Assembly (NCBI GenBank): GCA_014529385.2
Contig: CM043958.1
Coordinates: 137,431,043-137,495,042, forward strand
Reading direction: 5' to 3'
DNA length: 64,000 bases
Source: Adiantum capillus-veneris
Taxonomy: Eukaryota > Streptophyta > Polypodiopsida > Polypodiales > Pteridaceae
The position numbers and the translations under genes are program-made. This document shows, piece after piece, positions 34,566 to 46,955 of this stretch (position 1 is the stretch's first letter; each line of letters starts with the position of its first letter). Under the pieces are notes generated by a model. It made no database searches and had not been told where the DNA came from. It worked only from the letters and a program-made list of their open reading frames with translations.

Positions 34566-36513
34566 TGTAACATTTAATGGCCTAGTAACTTGTGTGTAGC
34601 GGAAAATAGCATGAACATAGTGAGCATTTCATTAGAATAGATTCCTAATGAGCATAATAAGAGTGCTTGGGTGGAGAGAGCAACAAAAAGCATAACACCT
34701 AGTTAGATAGGCATGAACAATACTTCAAAAGAGAGAGAAATTAAGCTATTGACAACAGTTGAGGACCGGATTTACATGGAGCCGGCCCCCCCTCCAAAAG
34801 GCTTTGTATTATAGGTTTCCCCCATCAAGGGAGACATTTTACAATACAATTCTTTGTGTTCCTTCAATAACTAGCTAGTGCAATGAAGATGGAAGATTCA
34901 AGCACTATGCTAGCACTTAGAAAACACAACATCAATTCCCTCACAGTCTCAAACCCAAGACCTCACACACCTTCAAAGATGGTGAGAGCTAGCGGGGTAT
35001 GAGAGTAGATCGAGAGGAAGAAGGAGTGGTCTTACAAGAAAGAAGTATATCTCCTCACATAATCACTCAAAAAATCTTAGCATAGCTTAGTAATTAGCAT
35101 GGTAGAGGAGATGAGCATGCATTGAAGCTTGGCTCTTGGATGGATTTGCATCACAAAGCCAAGAGTTGTTGGTCTAGGCCTCCCTTCTCACAAGCTTGGA
35201 GTAGATGATGAGCTTTCCATTAAAGCTTGAGAAGGAGAGAGATAGTCTTCTTGCTTCATAGATGAGCTAGTGTGAGTGTGTGTGGAATAATGCCTTTGAA
35301 AAATCAGCCCCCTCTCTCTCTTGGCCGACCCCTCTTGCTAAATCCTCATGCTGGTACCTCATTGGACCTCTCCAAGCTTAGCCAATGAAAATTGAGAAGC
35401 ATAAGTGATAACCTTGTGACATGTGTCCCCCTTTCCCCTTTTGTGAGAGATTTAGGTAATTAAACAATTCAACTAAACTCTCATTGGACCCCTTTGTCTT
35501 GTGGCCAATAGGAATCAGGCAAGCCATTTGGCTGCTGAATGCTCATTGGACCCCTTGGGAGATTGTCCACAGAGTCTTCTAGAGAGCTTAATTCTTACTA
35601 GTTCTTTTATCAAGTGTTTTTAAATGAATTAAACTAGATTTCTCTAGCCTAATTTTCATTGGTCCACCTCTATGGCCATCCAATGGGATTTAAGTGCACC
35701 TTGTGGGCAATTGGCCTAGGGAGCTGACATGTGTCACTTATTCCCTTTGTGTAAAGGGAGCCTGTGAGTGTGTGTATGTGTGTGTGTGTTTCTCTCTCAT
35801 CCCCTACTTACAGGACTCACCCCCTCCTCTGTAGGGGTCTTGAAGACTTTTTGGCACACTCACTAAGCATCCAATTTAACTAAGCTTGACAATTGGACAC
35901 AACCTTTGAATTTTGGAACCTTAGCATTTTGGAAGTCTTAATGGGCTGAACCTTAGGGTCTTTAAAGTCCATTGCTGCACATGGCTCTTTTGCAGATGGC
36001 CCCCCCTTTGGATCCTTATTTTCCCTCCTTTGGATCCCTATTGTGGCCGGTCTGCCAGCTTAACCAATATTCTAGCTTTTTCTCCCCATGCACTTTCCCA
36101 TATTAAATGATCAGTTTAACATGAGAAAATTATTTAGGAGAATTAGATATTAGTTATTATGACATTACCTGTCTCTTGAAATCATAGTCGTCCTCGACTT
36201 TGGGGTAGAGAAGATAAAGCCTATTCATTAGTCTTTTTTCTAGCGGGTAGAGGATCCCTATCTTACCCTACGACATCGTTCCAGAATAGATGACTAATCC
36301 ATTTGGCGCTTGAGAGCCTAAGGCTGCCGCAAACATGGCTGCACATTAGTCCTATCAATCTTCCATAGTAGAGTGACAAGCTCTACTTGGTGTTTGGAAG
36401 ACTTCGTCTCCACAAACTTGATTCTATGCATGCATACTACTTAACGTTTGTGCACAATTTAAAAAAAAGAGTCTTATAAGACGAAAACTTTGTTCATTTT
36501 AAACATTTGTACA
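34566..36513 (-). repeat. Chromovirus 3' LTR (copy A), ~1.95 kb
   Basis: On + it begins TGTAACATTTAATGG and ends TTTGTACA. On the element strand it therefore begins TGTACAAATG just after a purine tract (GAGTAAGAAAA, 36514-36524) that follows the pol stop. The inner part matches 53755-54590 of the second copy in inverted orientation (for example the ACAACAGTTGAGGA.CGGATTTA region at 34748 against 54390-54413). The outer boundary at 34566 abuts LINE sequence. The internal border rests on purine-tract logic, as no second intact LTR is available. Confidence 0.65.
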
Positions 36514-36539
36514 TTTTCTTACTCTAGGGAAGCATTTAA

Positions 36540-36951
36540 GCATTGACAAGGTTTAGGTTATCCTTTAATTGTATGCCTCGCATCCATCTAGCATCTTCAA
36601 AAGGATAATTCCTAAACTTAATAAGATACCATCGGATAATCTTACCGGCTCTTAATACCTTGTCTTCATGTCGGAGAATGGACTCGACTGCAGCACCTCT
36701 TCTTGGTCCTTGATCTCCGATGGGTCTTCAATAGTTGGTTCTTGAGGTGGCTCTCCTTTGTAAGGCTTTAATAGGCTCACATGAGATAAGATACCATCAG
36801 ATAATCTTATCGGCTCTTAATACCTTGTCTTCATGTCGGAGAATGGACTCGACTGCAGCACCTCTTCTTGGTCCTCGATCTCCGATGGGTCTTCAATAGT
36901 TGGTTCTTGAGGTGGCTCTCCTTTGTAAGGCTTTAATAGGCTCACATGAAA
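36540..36951 (-). pseudogene. Chromodomain end of pol with 165-bp tandem duplication
   Basis: The - strand reads HVSLLKPYKGEPPQEPTIED, then in another frame ESILRHEDKVLRAGKIIRWY followed by LIKFRNYPFEDARWM, a chromodomain core. The segment from about 36621 to 36785 is repeated at 36786-36951 (period 165 bp, a few mismatches), duplicating 55 codons including part of the chromodomain. A frame change between linker and chromodomain makes it defective. Confidence 0.8.
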
Positions 36952-37888
36952 AGCATTGTGTATGGCCAATGACTAGGCAACTTGAGTTGATAGGCCATCT
37001 CATTGGTTGGTCTAAGAATCTGGAAGGGACCATAGTACCTTTTTGCTAACTTAGAATAGTACTTTTGGTGTCCCATAGGATTCTTGCTGTCGTGTGCCTT
37101 AATCGAGCCTTGGAAATTTAAGTAAGACCCAATCATTTTATTTAAAGTATTGGCTCTTCTGTGCTTATTAGCAGCAGCCTTTTGACTTTGTTGTGAGATA
37201 GAGATACCATCCTTAATCTTTTGGAAATATTCTTGTAGGTCTTGGCTATACTCATTTGCAACGAAGATCTTCTCGTGTACCTGAAGTAGCAGGGGACTTT
37301 GGATCTTCCCACAATTACCTCGAAAGGTGCTTTTCCCGTGGAAGTATGTACAGTGTTATTGTAGGCATACTCCACTAAGGGTAAGTACTTCTCCCGTTCG
37401 GACCTTTGATCTACTTCCGTTACGTAGGCTTTTAGTAGATCAAGAATTGTTAGGCTAGCTATTTCACTTTGGCCATCCGTTTGCGCGTGATAGGCTGAAG
37501 AGAAGTTTATCCTTGTCCCTAAATTCTCAAAGAGACCCTTCTAGAAATTACTGGTCATTCTAGGATCTTTATCCGACACTATGGACATTGGCAAGCCATG
37601 GCACTTGAAGATTTGTGATATGAAGAGGCTTGCCATTTGATGGGCTTTGATAGTCTTTTTGACAGGTATAAAATGAGCTTGTTTGCTGAACCTGTCTACT
37701 ATCGTCCATATTCTTGTATTCCCATGGATAGACTTAGGCAATCCAAAGATAAAATCCATGGATATGCTCTCCCATGGTGAATTAGGGATTGGCAAAGGTT
37801 GAAACAATCCAGGTTGCTTCCCTCTATCAAACTTCATCTTTTGGTATACCACACATTTAGAAACATACTCTCGTATGTTTGCTTTCAT
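36942..37888 (-). pseudogene. Integrase remnant (chromovirus copy A)
   Basis: Integrase inserts the cDNA into the genome. Visible: zinc-domain end (CVVYQKMKFDRGKQPG), first Asp in SMDFIFGLP, TIVDRFSKQAHFIP, second Asp in IVSDKDPRMT, then after a stop near 37540 the Glu-containing region and EYAYNNTVHTSTGKAPFEVI. The C-terminal region (KNPMGHQKYYSKLAKRYYGP) ends in the chromodomain linker. It is split by at least two stops. Confidence 0.8.
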
Positions 37889-38099
37889 GGTAGGCCAATA
37901 GAAATATGTTTCAATCCCTTTTTGGGTAGACCGAATCCCTCTATGCCCTGCATAAGGAGGAGCATGAGGTTCATACGTAGTGAGTTAGTAACACATAGTC
38001 TATTGCCATAGAGAAGATAACCATCTTGTAAAGTAAATGGTTCATCTTTGTTCACTAATGCAAGGCTTGAAATCACATCTCTAAAATCGGGATCAATAG

Positions 38100-39321
38100 C
38101 ATACTCATCTATCATAGAAGCTAAATCATTGTGAGTTGCTATGGAAATCCACGTTCACTCTAGGCCGTCTTGAGAGTGCATCGTCTACTTGATTATTCTT
38201 GCCAACAATGTGAGCAATATGAAAATGAAATTGCAAAAGGAAATTTGCCCACCTCATTTGTTTGTCGAAGAGCTTGGCTGCGTCATGAAGTACTTAAGGC
38301 TTTGGTGATCCATCCGCAGAATGAAAGGAATCCCCAATAAATAGTGCTTCCATGAGTCTAAGGCATGTAGAACTGCGAGGAGTTCCTTTTCATATATGCC
38401 TAGAGCTTGCTCAACAAGGTCGAGCCTTCGACTTCCATAGGCTATGGTGTGCCCTTCTTGGAGCAAAACAGCTCAAGGCAATCACCACAAGCATCACATT
38501 GGACCTCAAATGGCTTTGAGAGATCGTGTAAGCACAGGTTGAGAGATAAGTTTTTCAAAAGCATTGTTCTCCTTACCAGGCCATGTATATCTAACGTTTT
38601 TCTTTGTTAGGTCATGTAATGGTCCTGCTATTAGTGAGAACTTTTCTATGAAGCGTCTATAGTATGCACACATACCTATAAAGCTTCTTAGTTCATGAAG
38701 ATTCCTTGGATTAGGCCATCCTTTTATTACCTCTGACTTTGATGGATCCATTTGGATGCGATCTTGAGAGATTATGTGACCTAAATATTGAATCTGTTGT
38801 AAGAAAAACTCACTTTTCTTTTGATTAACATAAAGTTTATTCTCTCTTAAAACTTGAAATATTACCTAGAGGTGTTGCTTGTGTTCATCTACTGAATTAG
38901 AGTAGATGAATTTATCATCAAAGAACACTCCAGTAAAGGTTTGGTGAGGCCTAAATAGCTTCTACATCAAGCGGTTGAATGTGGTTGGTGCATTGGTCAA
39001 GCCAAAAGACATGACAATGTATTCATAAAGACCAAATGTAGTACGAAATGCGGTCTTTACAATGTCTTGATCAACTATCCTTATTTGATGGTAGCCACTT
39101 TTTAGGTCAATCCTACTAAAGTAGGTTGACCCTTGCAGCTTATCAAATAGGTCTTTTACCCCCCGTGGAACGGGAAACCTATTCTTGACAGTGATCCTAT
39201 TTAGTGCTCTATAGTCGACACACATACGATATGTGCCGTCTTTCTTTTGCACTAATAACACGGGTGAGCAAAATGGAGATGAGCTAGGCCTAACCATGCC
39301 CTTCTCAACTAACTCATGCAC
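38100..39321 (-). pseudogene. Reverse transcriptase and RNase H remnant (chromovirus copy A)
   Basis: 39321-38962 is an open RT block ([75 protein letters not shown]). After a stop the catalytic box reads VFFDDKFIYS, so both Asp are kept. Thumb (MDPSKSEVIKGWPNPRNLHE) and RNase H (YGSRRLDLVEQALGIYEKEL) follow to about 38100. Confidence 0.85.
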
Positions 39322-39792
39322 TTGCCGGATAATCTTCTCTTGTTGAGCTTGAGAAACTCTATAAGGAGGTTTATTAGGCGGTGAACTTCATGAAAGAAGT
39401 TCAATTGCATGGTCATCATTACCTCGTTTAGGAGGAGGTAGTTCACAAGGAATGTCGTCAATAAAAACATCTTGAAATCCCTTGAGAAAATTAGATAACT
39501 CTAGTTCCTTGTAAATGTTTATATTTTCTTTTGCTTAAGTATTAGGTTCATTTTGAGAATTTTTAACAAAAATAATGTACACGGAAATAGAGCTCTTTAT
39601 TGACTTATTGAAAGGTTGCGTATGTACAATGGGTATGGTGTTACCCATCTCTTTGGCATCTATGTACATATGTTTTTCCCTGAACCTAAAGTAGATTTCC
39701 CTTTAAGGGAATTTAACATTGACAGCCATGCAATCAAACCATGGTGCCCCTAGGATTACATCCTCGTGCTTGAGAGGAGAGATAAAGAAGTC

Positions 39793-41165
39793 CTATTTGT
39801 CCACATAGCTTTGGACATGGAACCTCAATTTTTCGATTAAGGGAGTGACTGAAGCTTCTTGCCCCTTGAAAGCACCATCTACGGGTAGGACATCTCCCAT
39901 CTCGTAGGCTTGGATGCCTAGCTTGGTGGCCAACTCTATGGATATGAAATTGTGAGTAGAACTAGGGTCAAAGAGAATAAAAGCATCATGTTCTTTTACC
40001 TTTCCCCAAGCATGGCATAGAGGAGATCCTTTGTGGTGAGCTTCCTCTTCTTGGATTTCGACCAAGGTAGCTCTAGGAGGCTCATGGCGGGTGTTCTTTT
40101 GGGGACAAGCATGGTACGCATGCCCTTGCTCGCCGCACTTGAAACAACGATTATCCTTGCGATAACGCTCAAGCTCTTCAGGAGAGAGTTTGTTTTTGCC
40201 TTTGTAAACTCCCTTCTCCTTAGCTTTGTTGTTATTGGAATTGCCCTTAGGAGACTTTTGGACATTGTCCTTCCCCTTAGGCTCATTGGAACCCTTGTTT
40301 TCTGTGGGCTTAAGATTTCTCTTAGCTCCTGTTTGGAAATTGATTTGAGAAGCCACCATAGTATGGTGTATAACCGCAGATATGGTGCGCGGCCTTTGGG
40401 AGTTGACATTCTTTGCCATTTCTTCAGTTAAGCCCACACAAAATTGTTGGTTTTGCTCCCCAAAATCCATCTTTTTGAAGACAGTGGCTTTGAGATGTAA
40501 GTCACAAAACTTGTTTACATATTTATGAATGGATTCGTAGGGAGAGAGCTTCAAGCTTCACCATTCGGTGAGTACTTTGTCTTTGGCATCGGTGGCCAAA
40601 AACTGCTTCATAATGAAAGCTCTTAAAGCTTCCATGTTTGTCGAGCTTCACCATTGGCCCGTAGGCTAGACCACCATTGCCTGGCAAACTTTTGAAAGTG
40701 CGTAGCTACATGGCATAGCTTAGAGGACTCCGTGAATCCCTCATCTCCAAATTCCGCATCGAATTGTTGGATAAAAGCCAAGACATCTGTCCATAGCACC
40801 AAATGTGCCATCGTAGGTAAGGAAAGAGATGCTCTTTTCTCCCTCTTTGAACTTCTTGAGCTTGGATGATCTCTTCCACGCAACATAGGATTTCCTATGG
40901 CCTCTTCTTTTTGATGGTTCAAAAGTTGCACCGTCACTTTCTTCAGAAGATGAAGAATTTGAGGAAGATGGAGAAGAGGGTGACCTCTTTCTCACCTTTT
41001 TCTTGCCTTTGTCCTCCTTGTCTGCACCATCACTTTCTTCATAAGAGGAAGAGGATGAAGAAGGTAGAGAAGAGGGTGACCTCTTTCTCGCCTTTTCCTT
41101 CTCTTGTTGTTTGTGATCCCCCTTTGAAGATGCTCCAATGATTGTCAATCCCCTTTTTGATAGTC
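39793..41165 (-). pseudogene. Gag-protease remnant (chromovirus copy A)
   Basis: Begins with a duplicated Ser/Glu/Lys-rich N-terminus (two KRSPSS...SSEESDGA blocks, 41100-40920). Continues with capsid (FTESSKLCHVATHFQKFARQ, 40623-40937; YESIHKYVNKFCDLH, from 40554), an intact zinc knuckle CFKCGEQGHAYHAC and the protease start AFILFDPSSTHNFIS, where the usual DSG reads DPS. Capsid and knuckle frames are split by shifts near 40740 and 40590. Confidence 0.85.
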
Positions 41166-41620
41166 CCAAAAAGACTCCAAGGTGAAAAAACCCGTATTAT
41201 TAAGATTCCTAGCTATTTCAATCCAATGGTTATTGAGTCCCAAGTCTTCCACAATAGGACCCCAAGGAGACTAGTGACAAGCCATACCCTTCTAGTACCT
41301 GGTATCTCCCTTCCACATGAACGCCTCAATGGCTTTACTACATTTTTCAATAAATTTCCCAGTAGACCCCAGACCTTGCACCGCAGGGGGGAGAAGTCTA
41401 TTGAGAATGACGAGGTTGGACCATGAGCCACCTTTAGATCTCATGCAGGCTTCCATTACCATATCCCTTGCCATATATGACCAACTCTCTTCGAAACTAG
41501 CAAGGGTGCACAAAATTTAGCACATAAAGCCAAATCATGAGTGACAGGGTCAAAGATGCCCACTCCACCTTGAGCTTTATAGCCTCCCATTAGTTTCTAG
41601 GTATCTTTTGAGACAATTTT
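41150..41620 (-). mobile_element. LINE reverse-transcriptase C-terminal fragment
   Basis: The - strand reads SFEESWSYMARDMVMEACMR, VILNRLLPPAVQGLGSTGKF, ECSKAIEAFMWKG-like and then MACHKSPWGPIVEDLGLNNH, the stretch between LINE reverse transcriptase and the zinc-binding end. It has the orientation and order expected for the upstream part of the LINE at 33846-34565, with the chromovirus between them. Confidence 0.65.
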
Positions 41621-41921
41621 CTTATGTTATGCATCTTTCTCTCACCATTTTCCCACAATGAGCATCTCAATGTTGACCCGGATCACCACGTGAACATGTC
41701 CCGTGACACCATTGATATTAAACTAGAACAAAAGGTCCTTCATAAATTTCCATGCCCGAAAGAAATGATCAAGCTAATGTCAAAGATACCCTGAGTTACA
41801 ACAATCATCAATTGACTGCACGAGCCACCACTAGAGGTGACATGTCAAGGGGTAACTAAAGTACAAGAGCTATGACAAACTCCAAGCATGTTGTCTCCCC
41901 AAGAACACACCTACAAGGTGT
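41621..41921. other. Non-coding stretch upstream of tandem duplication
   Basis: No coding domain, RNA gene or repeat recognised. Confidence 0.4.
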
Positions 41922-42262
41922 TGAAAATACCATTGTCTAGAAAACATACTCGTGTAGTCCCTGACTATACCCAGAGCATTGCAAAGGTCCAAATATGTTA
42001 GGTCTATGTGTCGAAGATGTTCGAGGACTGAAAATAGACAAAAAGTAGCATATAGCTCAAAAAGAATTACCGTATCATGACCAAAGGTCCCTGAAAATGC
42101 CATTGTCTAGACAACATACTTGTGTAGTCCTTGACTATACCCAGAGCATTGCAAAGGTCCAATATGATAGGTCTTTGTGTCAAAGGCGGTCGAGGGCTGA
42201 AAATAGACAAAAAAACAACATATAGCTCAAAAATAATTACAGTTTCATGACCAAATCAATCC
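41922..42262. repeat. 170-bp tandem duplication
   Basis: Units begin TGAAAATACCATTGTCTAG at 41922 and TGAAAATGCCATTGTCTAG at 42092 and share CCCAGAGCATTGCAAAGGTC and TGAAAATAGACAAAAA. No coding content recognised. Confidence 0.85.
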
Positions 42263-43600
42263 AATAACCATTGACGATAGAGAAACCATTGCTTGGTCCA
42301 ATGTCAAAAGACTGTCCTACGTGTCCCTCTGATATTATAGATGTCATCAAAGCTGATCCAAAACCATCAAATATCTAAGTCCCAATGACTCCACTGTAGC
42401 AGATGGTGTGTGGATCTAGCAATATCAGGTTCTGGAAGGCCATAGAGAAGTCATGGCAAAAATCTACCCATGTTGTCGATGGAGAATGCACTGCGTTGAA
42501 AGCCCATGGGATGGAGCTCGTCCGATCATAGAAAGCATTGCTTGAAACAATTTGCACATTTAGTGTAAGCATTAAACAAAACATTGTTGAGTGGCCACTT
42601 CGCGCTAAATTTTTTTCAAAAAATTGAAACGTATTGATGCGTTAAACAAAATGTTGCCTTTTAGACAAACATTGTATTTATAGTCCAATTAGAAGTATTT
42701 ATAATTATATATAGATAAACATTATTCTATGCTTTTATGACTCATAGAGAAACGAAATATAACATGAATAAAACAACTTGGCGTAGGGAAAAGAAAGGCT
42801 GCTTAGTAGTGACTTGTGTGAGTGTAGGAGGTCCATACATCATTGCTTTTAGATTTATTGTAAGCAAACAAATATACGCAAAGGTTGAGAGGAGGGCATA
42901 TAGCATTAAACCAATGATTGTATTGCAGTTCAGATTTTTACAACCCCTTCAAACAATTAGGGCATATGTTGGAGTATATCAATAGAGTAAGAATATGCAA
43001 TGCAAAAGGCAAGAGGACCATGTGATTACCTACCACCATCACACAAAAAGAAAGTGTTAGTTTTTTCACGAAGTAGAAGGCAGGTGTCATATATGATACT
43101 TACTTGTCATTAATGTCCACCTTAGACAAAACATAGTCCTACTCTTTATCTTCCCTAGGTGTGATTTTGCATGTTTTGCATCCTCCACAAGGTGAGGGTG
43201 AGGTATGAGAAGAGAATGGTCCAACCAATCTATCAATCAATCTCCTTGTAGCGATATCATGAGATACCACCGTTAATTAGTATACTTCATTCTGAAAAGT
43301 TCCCTCCATAGCAATTCTTGGCGAGCCATCTTATTTGGTGGGATATGGGAGACTAGAAGCCCATAGTGATTATTTTGTTGAGAAAGGAGGTGTTATGATA
43401 GTGTGTGGTTGTGCTTGTCTCTAGGGGATTCACTAGTATTAATAGGGAGATGTCACCTACGTGTACCTCTATATACAATTCCCTCCTTTGTAAAATCTAT
43501 CCTTTTTGCCTTACAAAACATCCTTATTGTACACTCATTTGCCACCATAAAGTAACCTTGGTACTCACACATACTTGTACCTTGAATTACTTGAATTATA
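42263..43600. other. Non-coding stretch, no clear features
   Basis: AT-rich intergenic DNA; no supported gene, RNA or element. Confidence 0.45.
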
Positions 43601-43613
43601 GAAAAGAGGTGTG

Positions 43614-43669
43614 AAGGAACACAAAGGAGATACTCGAGGTGAAATTTGAGTATCTCCTTTGTGTTCCTT
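43614..43669. repeat. Perfect 22-bp inverted repeat (hairpin), 12-nt loop
   Basis: Left arm 43614-43635 (AAGGAACACAAAGGAGATAC...) is exactly complementary to right arm 43648-43669. Confidence 0.95.
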
Positions 43670-43700
43670 GAGGGGTTAGCATATTTAGTGAGGGGGTTGT

Positions 43701-43727
43701 TTGCATGAGAAGTACCTTCTCATGCAA
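43701..43727. repeat. Perfect 12-bp inverted repeat, 3-nt loop
   Basis: TTGCATGAGAAG, TAC, CTTCTCATGCAA. It sits 31 bp downstream of the first hairpin. Confidence 0.95.
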
Positions 43728-44118
43728 GTGATGTGATTCGTGCATGTGATGAGACCTTTTTAGCCTGGTCTCTTTGCTAGTCGATATACCTAGCTTAGCG
43801 GGTGTCTCCATAGGGAGAGTGAGATTTGTGTGTGTGTGCGTGTGTGTGTGGCCCTCTATCCATCTTGCACTAGGATTATTGTGTGGTATGTAGATGAGGG
43901 GGGATTACGCCCCTCAAGGGGTCTTATTGCCCACCATTGGCTACAAGTTGTATAATTTGTTGTGGGTAACATGTGTAATTAAATGGTTGACACCTTGATA
44001 TATCACCAAATTTTGTCTCTTTTAAAGCCATTTATGCAAAAGCCTCTATGATTTGTCTAATATCTTTGGGTCTATTGATGCTCCTTTTGATGTACCTTAT
44101 GGGTGTACAAGGGGGGAC

Positions 44119-44335
44119 TGTTGGGGTAAAGGCGCTCTGCCTTTTGCCTATGGCTAGACGTTCGGTGTTTGGTCACCCACTGTGTGCACATACCTTATTC
44201 TTCATATACCAAAGAATAAGGGGCTCCTCTCATCTTGGAGATATGCTCCATCCATATAGCACAGTCTTGCTTCTCCCCTTCCCTACATACACCATACTAC
44301 ACCACGCACGCATTTGCACACAAAGTGAACTTTCA
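44119..44335 (+). repeat. 5' LTR of the copia-type element
   Basis: 217 bp, TG...CA. It shares with the 3' LTR the blocks AAGGCGCT, CCCACTGTGTG, CTTCATATACCAAAGAATAA, CTCCTCTCATCTTGGAGAT and the CGCACACAAAG-like end. Confidence 0.85.
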
Positions 44336-45160
44336 ATTGGTATCAAAGCCACAGTGGTAGATCCAGCCACAGACAGCCTCACAGTAAACTCTCGACAGTG
44401 GCCACATGAGCTTGGTGCTCACGGTCAATTTTTGGATCGTTTTGAGCAAAACAGAGGAGGTATCTTGGCATCTCTGCAAGAAATGGGGCAAAGTCTACAA
44501 AGCTAGAAGAATTGGAGTCCTTGAGCCAAGCAAAAGTTGGAAGGAATAGGGATTTTGAAGCTCGCAAGCAGAGCATTAACGTCAAGTAGAGAGGAAATTG
44601 TATGGTGTGGTGGTGCACGTGCCCACACACACACACACGCGCACACAATCGAGCTGGAATTGGCCAGAAGGTGAATCACGAGCAAGGAAATAGAAGCTTA
44701 GGCTGTAACGTTGGTCAAGGACATTGAGTACCAAAACTTGCGATTGCAAGCTCATCAGGAAGCACTAATGAAAATTGGGTAGCTTTGATCTGCAGCAAGC
44801 TCACGGACCACAGTAAGGTGCAACGTTGGTCAACATTTGGGGGAATTGCAAACAAGCAAGAAATGAAGCCAATCGAGCAATTGTGAGCATCTTGCAGCTC
44901 CCGAGTAGTAGACATGGGCATTGTGTGTGTGGATGACATTGGCAAAGCAAAAAAATTGCAAGTATCTAGTAGCGCTACAAAATTGGGGAAAATTAAAGAA
45001 GCTTTGTAGGTCAAGACGTTGAGCAGGGAATCAAGCTCAAATTTCTCAAAGCAATGCAATCAGTTGCAATCAAGCAAGTGTAGCCAAGAGCGAGCAACAA
45101 CAAATTGAGCAAGCAAGGGGCTTATGTGCAAGGTGCATAAGAAAGGAGAGTGTGTGTGTG

Positions 45161-45162
<2 letters not shown>

Positions 45163-45248
<86 letters not shown>
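45163..45248. repeat. Compound (CT)n(CA)n microsatellite
   Basis: CT to about 45208, then CA to about 45248, inside the copia-type element. Confidence 0.97.
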
Positions 45249-45250
<2 letters not shown>

Positions 45251-45372
45251 TAGGGAATCGAACAGAGGTAGGGAAATGAACCGAGGAGAGCAAAAAAGAA
45301 AATTATTCTTCTCTAGGGATGTGCTTGCACACACTCGGAGCTGAGATAGAGAGGGTGTGAAGAGCCGGCTTC

Positions 45373-45375
<3 letters not shown>

Positions 45376-45463
<88 letters not shown>
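45376..45463. repeat. (GA)n microsatellite, ~88 bp
   Basis: One of the longest simple arrays in the window, inside the copia-type element. A poly(C) run of about 20 follows at 45968-45989. Confidence 0.97.
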
Positions 45464-45466
<3 letters not shown>

Positions 45467-46741
45467 AGACTTGCACGCGTGCATACACACACATAGGCGG
45501 CATGTGTGAACACGAGAAAATAAGCCCGGGCATTACCTGGCAATTGGCCCTACACCCTTCAATGGCTTTGGCATAGAGCAAGGGAGGGAGAGAAAGTGCA
45601 TCGGCTCTCCTCTAATGTGCATACGGTTTTTGACGCTCTTCTCATCATCATTTCGGCTTCGCATCGTCTTCAACACCGACTTGGCAATTTGGCTAGCAAC
45701 TTATGTCGGGCGACTGAAGGTGGCATCGACATGTACTTCCCCGGATTTGACATAGCAAGTGCAAGAGAGAGCGGTTTGGCTCTCCTCCAGTGTAGCCTCG
45801 CCATCAACTACCATTCCACGCCCCATTCCCAGACATTTGCTTCGATAGTTTCCCATGACATCCTCGACATTGCCGACCTCAACATACCAGGAGACGATCG
45901 AGTGAGAGTAGCATTGGCTCTCCTCTAGCCCCCATCCAAAGCGACTCGGCTTTGCAATGTCTCCTTGGTGACCCCCCCCCCCCCCCCCCGGAAGGCATTT
46001 TAACTTTGACGATTTTCCTACTTTCCAACTTTGGCCACACATACCGACACATACGACTCTAATAGACCATTCTAGAGTGGATTTCCCTTGAGCGAGCTTG
46101 GCTCTTGGACGACGTTTACAACCATAAGTGGCTGGTTGTACTTTGTGTCTGGTTTTTTATCGATGTGCTTTCCGACCAATGGGGTAATTTGTGCCAAATT
46201 TTAGCCATTTTGCCCTCAGATTGCGCATCCCTTTGCAGTACAAACTATGCAGTACATGCATAATGCTCATGTATGACTATGTGGCTCAATTTAGAGAATA
46301 GTTTTTTGCGCAGTTTTGTGTAGTTTGTTATGCATGCATATGTGGATACAACATGAGCTAGTCATAGCTTGCAGGTGGTTGATTCACAAGTTTACAAGGT
46401 TTTTGGGACAGATGCAGTTGTCCATAGAGCCTGTTGTTTGCCAAGGTTTTTGCAAGTTATGCATACCATTTATGGATCTGTCTACTGAGACATTGCGTGT
46501 CATTTCATGCTTTGTGCGATTTTGGTGTTTTTTTTAGTTTTTATTCAGTTTTCAAGGGAAACTCTGCTAATTTTTCCAATTTCTCACCATGTTTTGTGTG
46601 TATCTGCAGTTTACTCTCTGATGGTTTAGTGGTCGAGTTTGACACCCATTTTGATAGGTTTTGTCAACGTGGACATAGTTTAGCGTTTTGCATCCACTCT
46701 CACAGAAGTGAGAGTTGCATATGCGCGTGTGGATACATCTT

Positions 46742-46955
46742 ATAGGCATTCATAGGCTTTATAGGGTTTTGCAAATTTTTGCAGGTAGTTTTCTTGTGGG
46801 ATGCTTTTTGAGCATGTTTGCTCACTACTTGCGTATATGGTTATGTGCTTATAGGCATTCGCAGGCTTTATAGGGTTTTGCAAATTTTTGCACGTAGTTT
46901 TCTTGTGGGATGCGTTTTGAGCATGTTTGCTCACTACTTGCGTATACTCGGTTGA
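46742..46955. repeat. 109-bp tandem duplication
   Basis: Units start ATAGGCATTC at 46742 and 46851, nearly identical through GTTTGCTCACTACTTGCGTA. Short ACTCGGTTGAG/ACTCGGTTATG repeats follow to 47000. Confidence 0.9.

Larger units (their letters stand above)
34566..41165 (-). mobile_element. Ty3/gypsy chromovirus copy A, minus strand
   Basis: Order on the - strand: gag (41165-39793), protease, RT (39321-38500), RNase H (38466-38254), integrase (37888-36942), chromodomain (about 36920-36540), 3' LTR (36513-34566). Stops and frameshifts occur throughout. The 5' LTR and primer site are missing; LINE sequence adjoins the gag start instead. The chromodomain normally guides integration to particular histone marks. 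Confidence 0.85.

Noticed and set aside
45303-45581. Ser/Leu repeat frames on - around 45.4 kb
   Set aside because: Translation of the (GA)n array.
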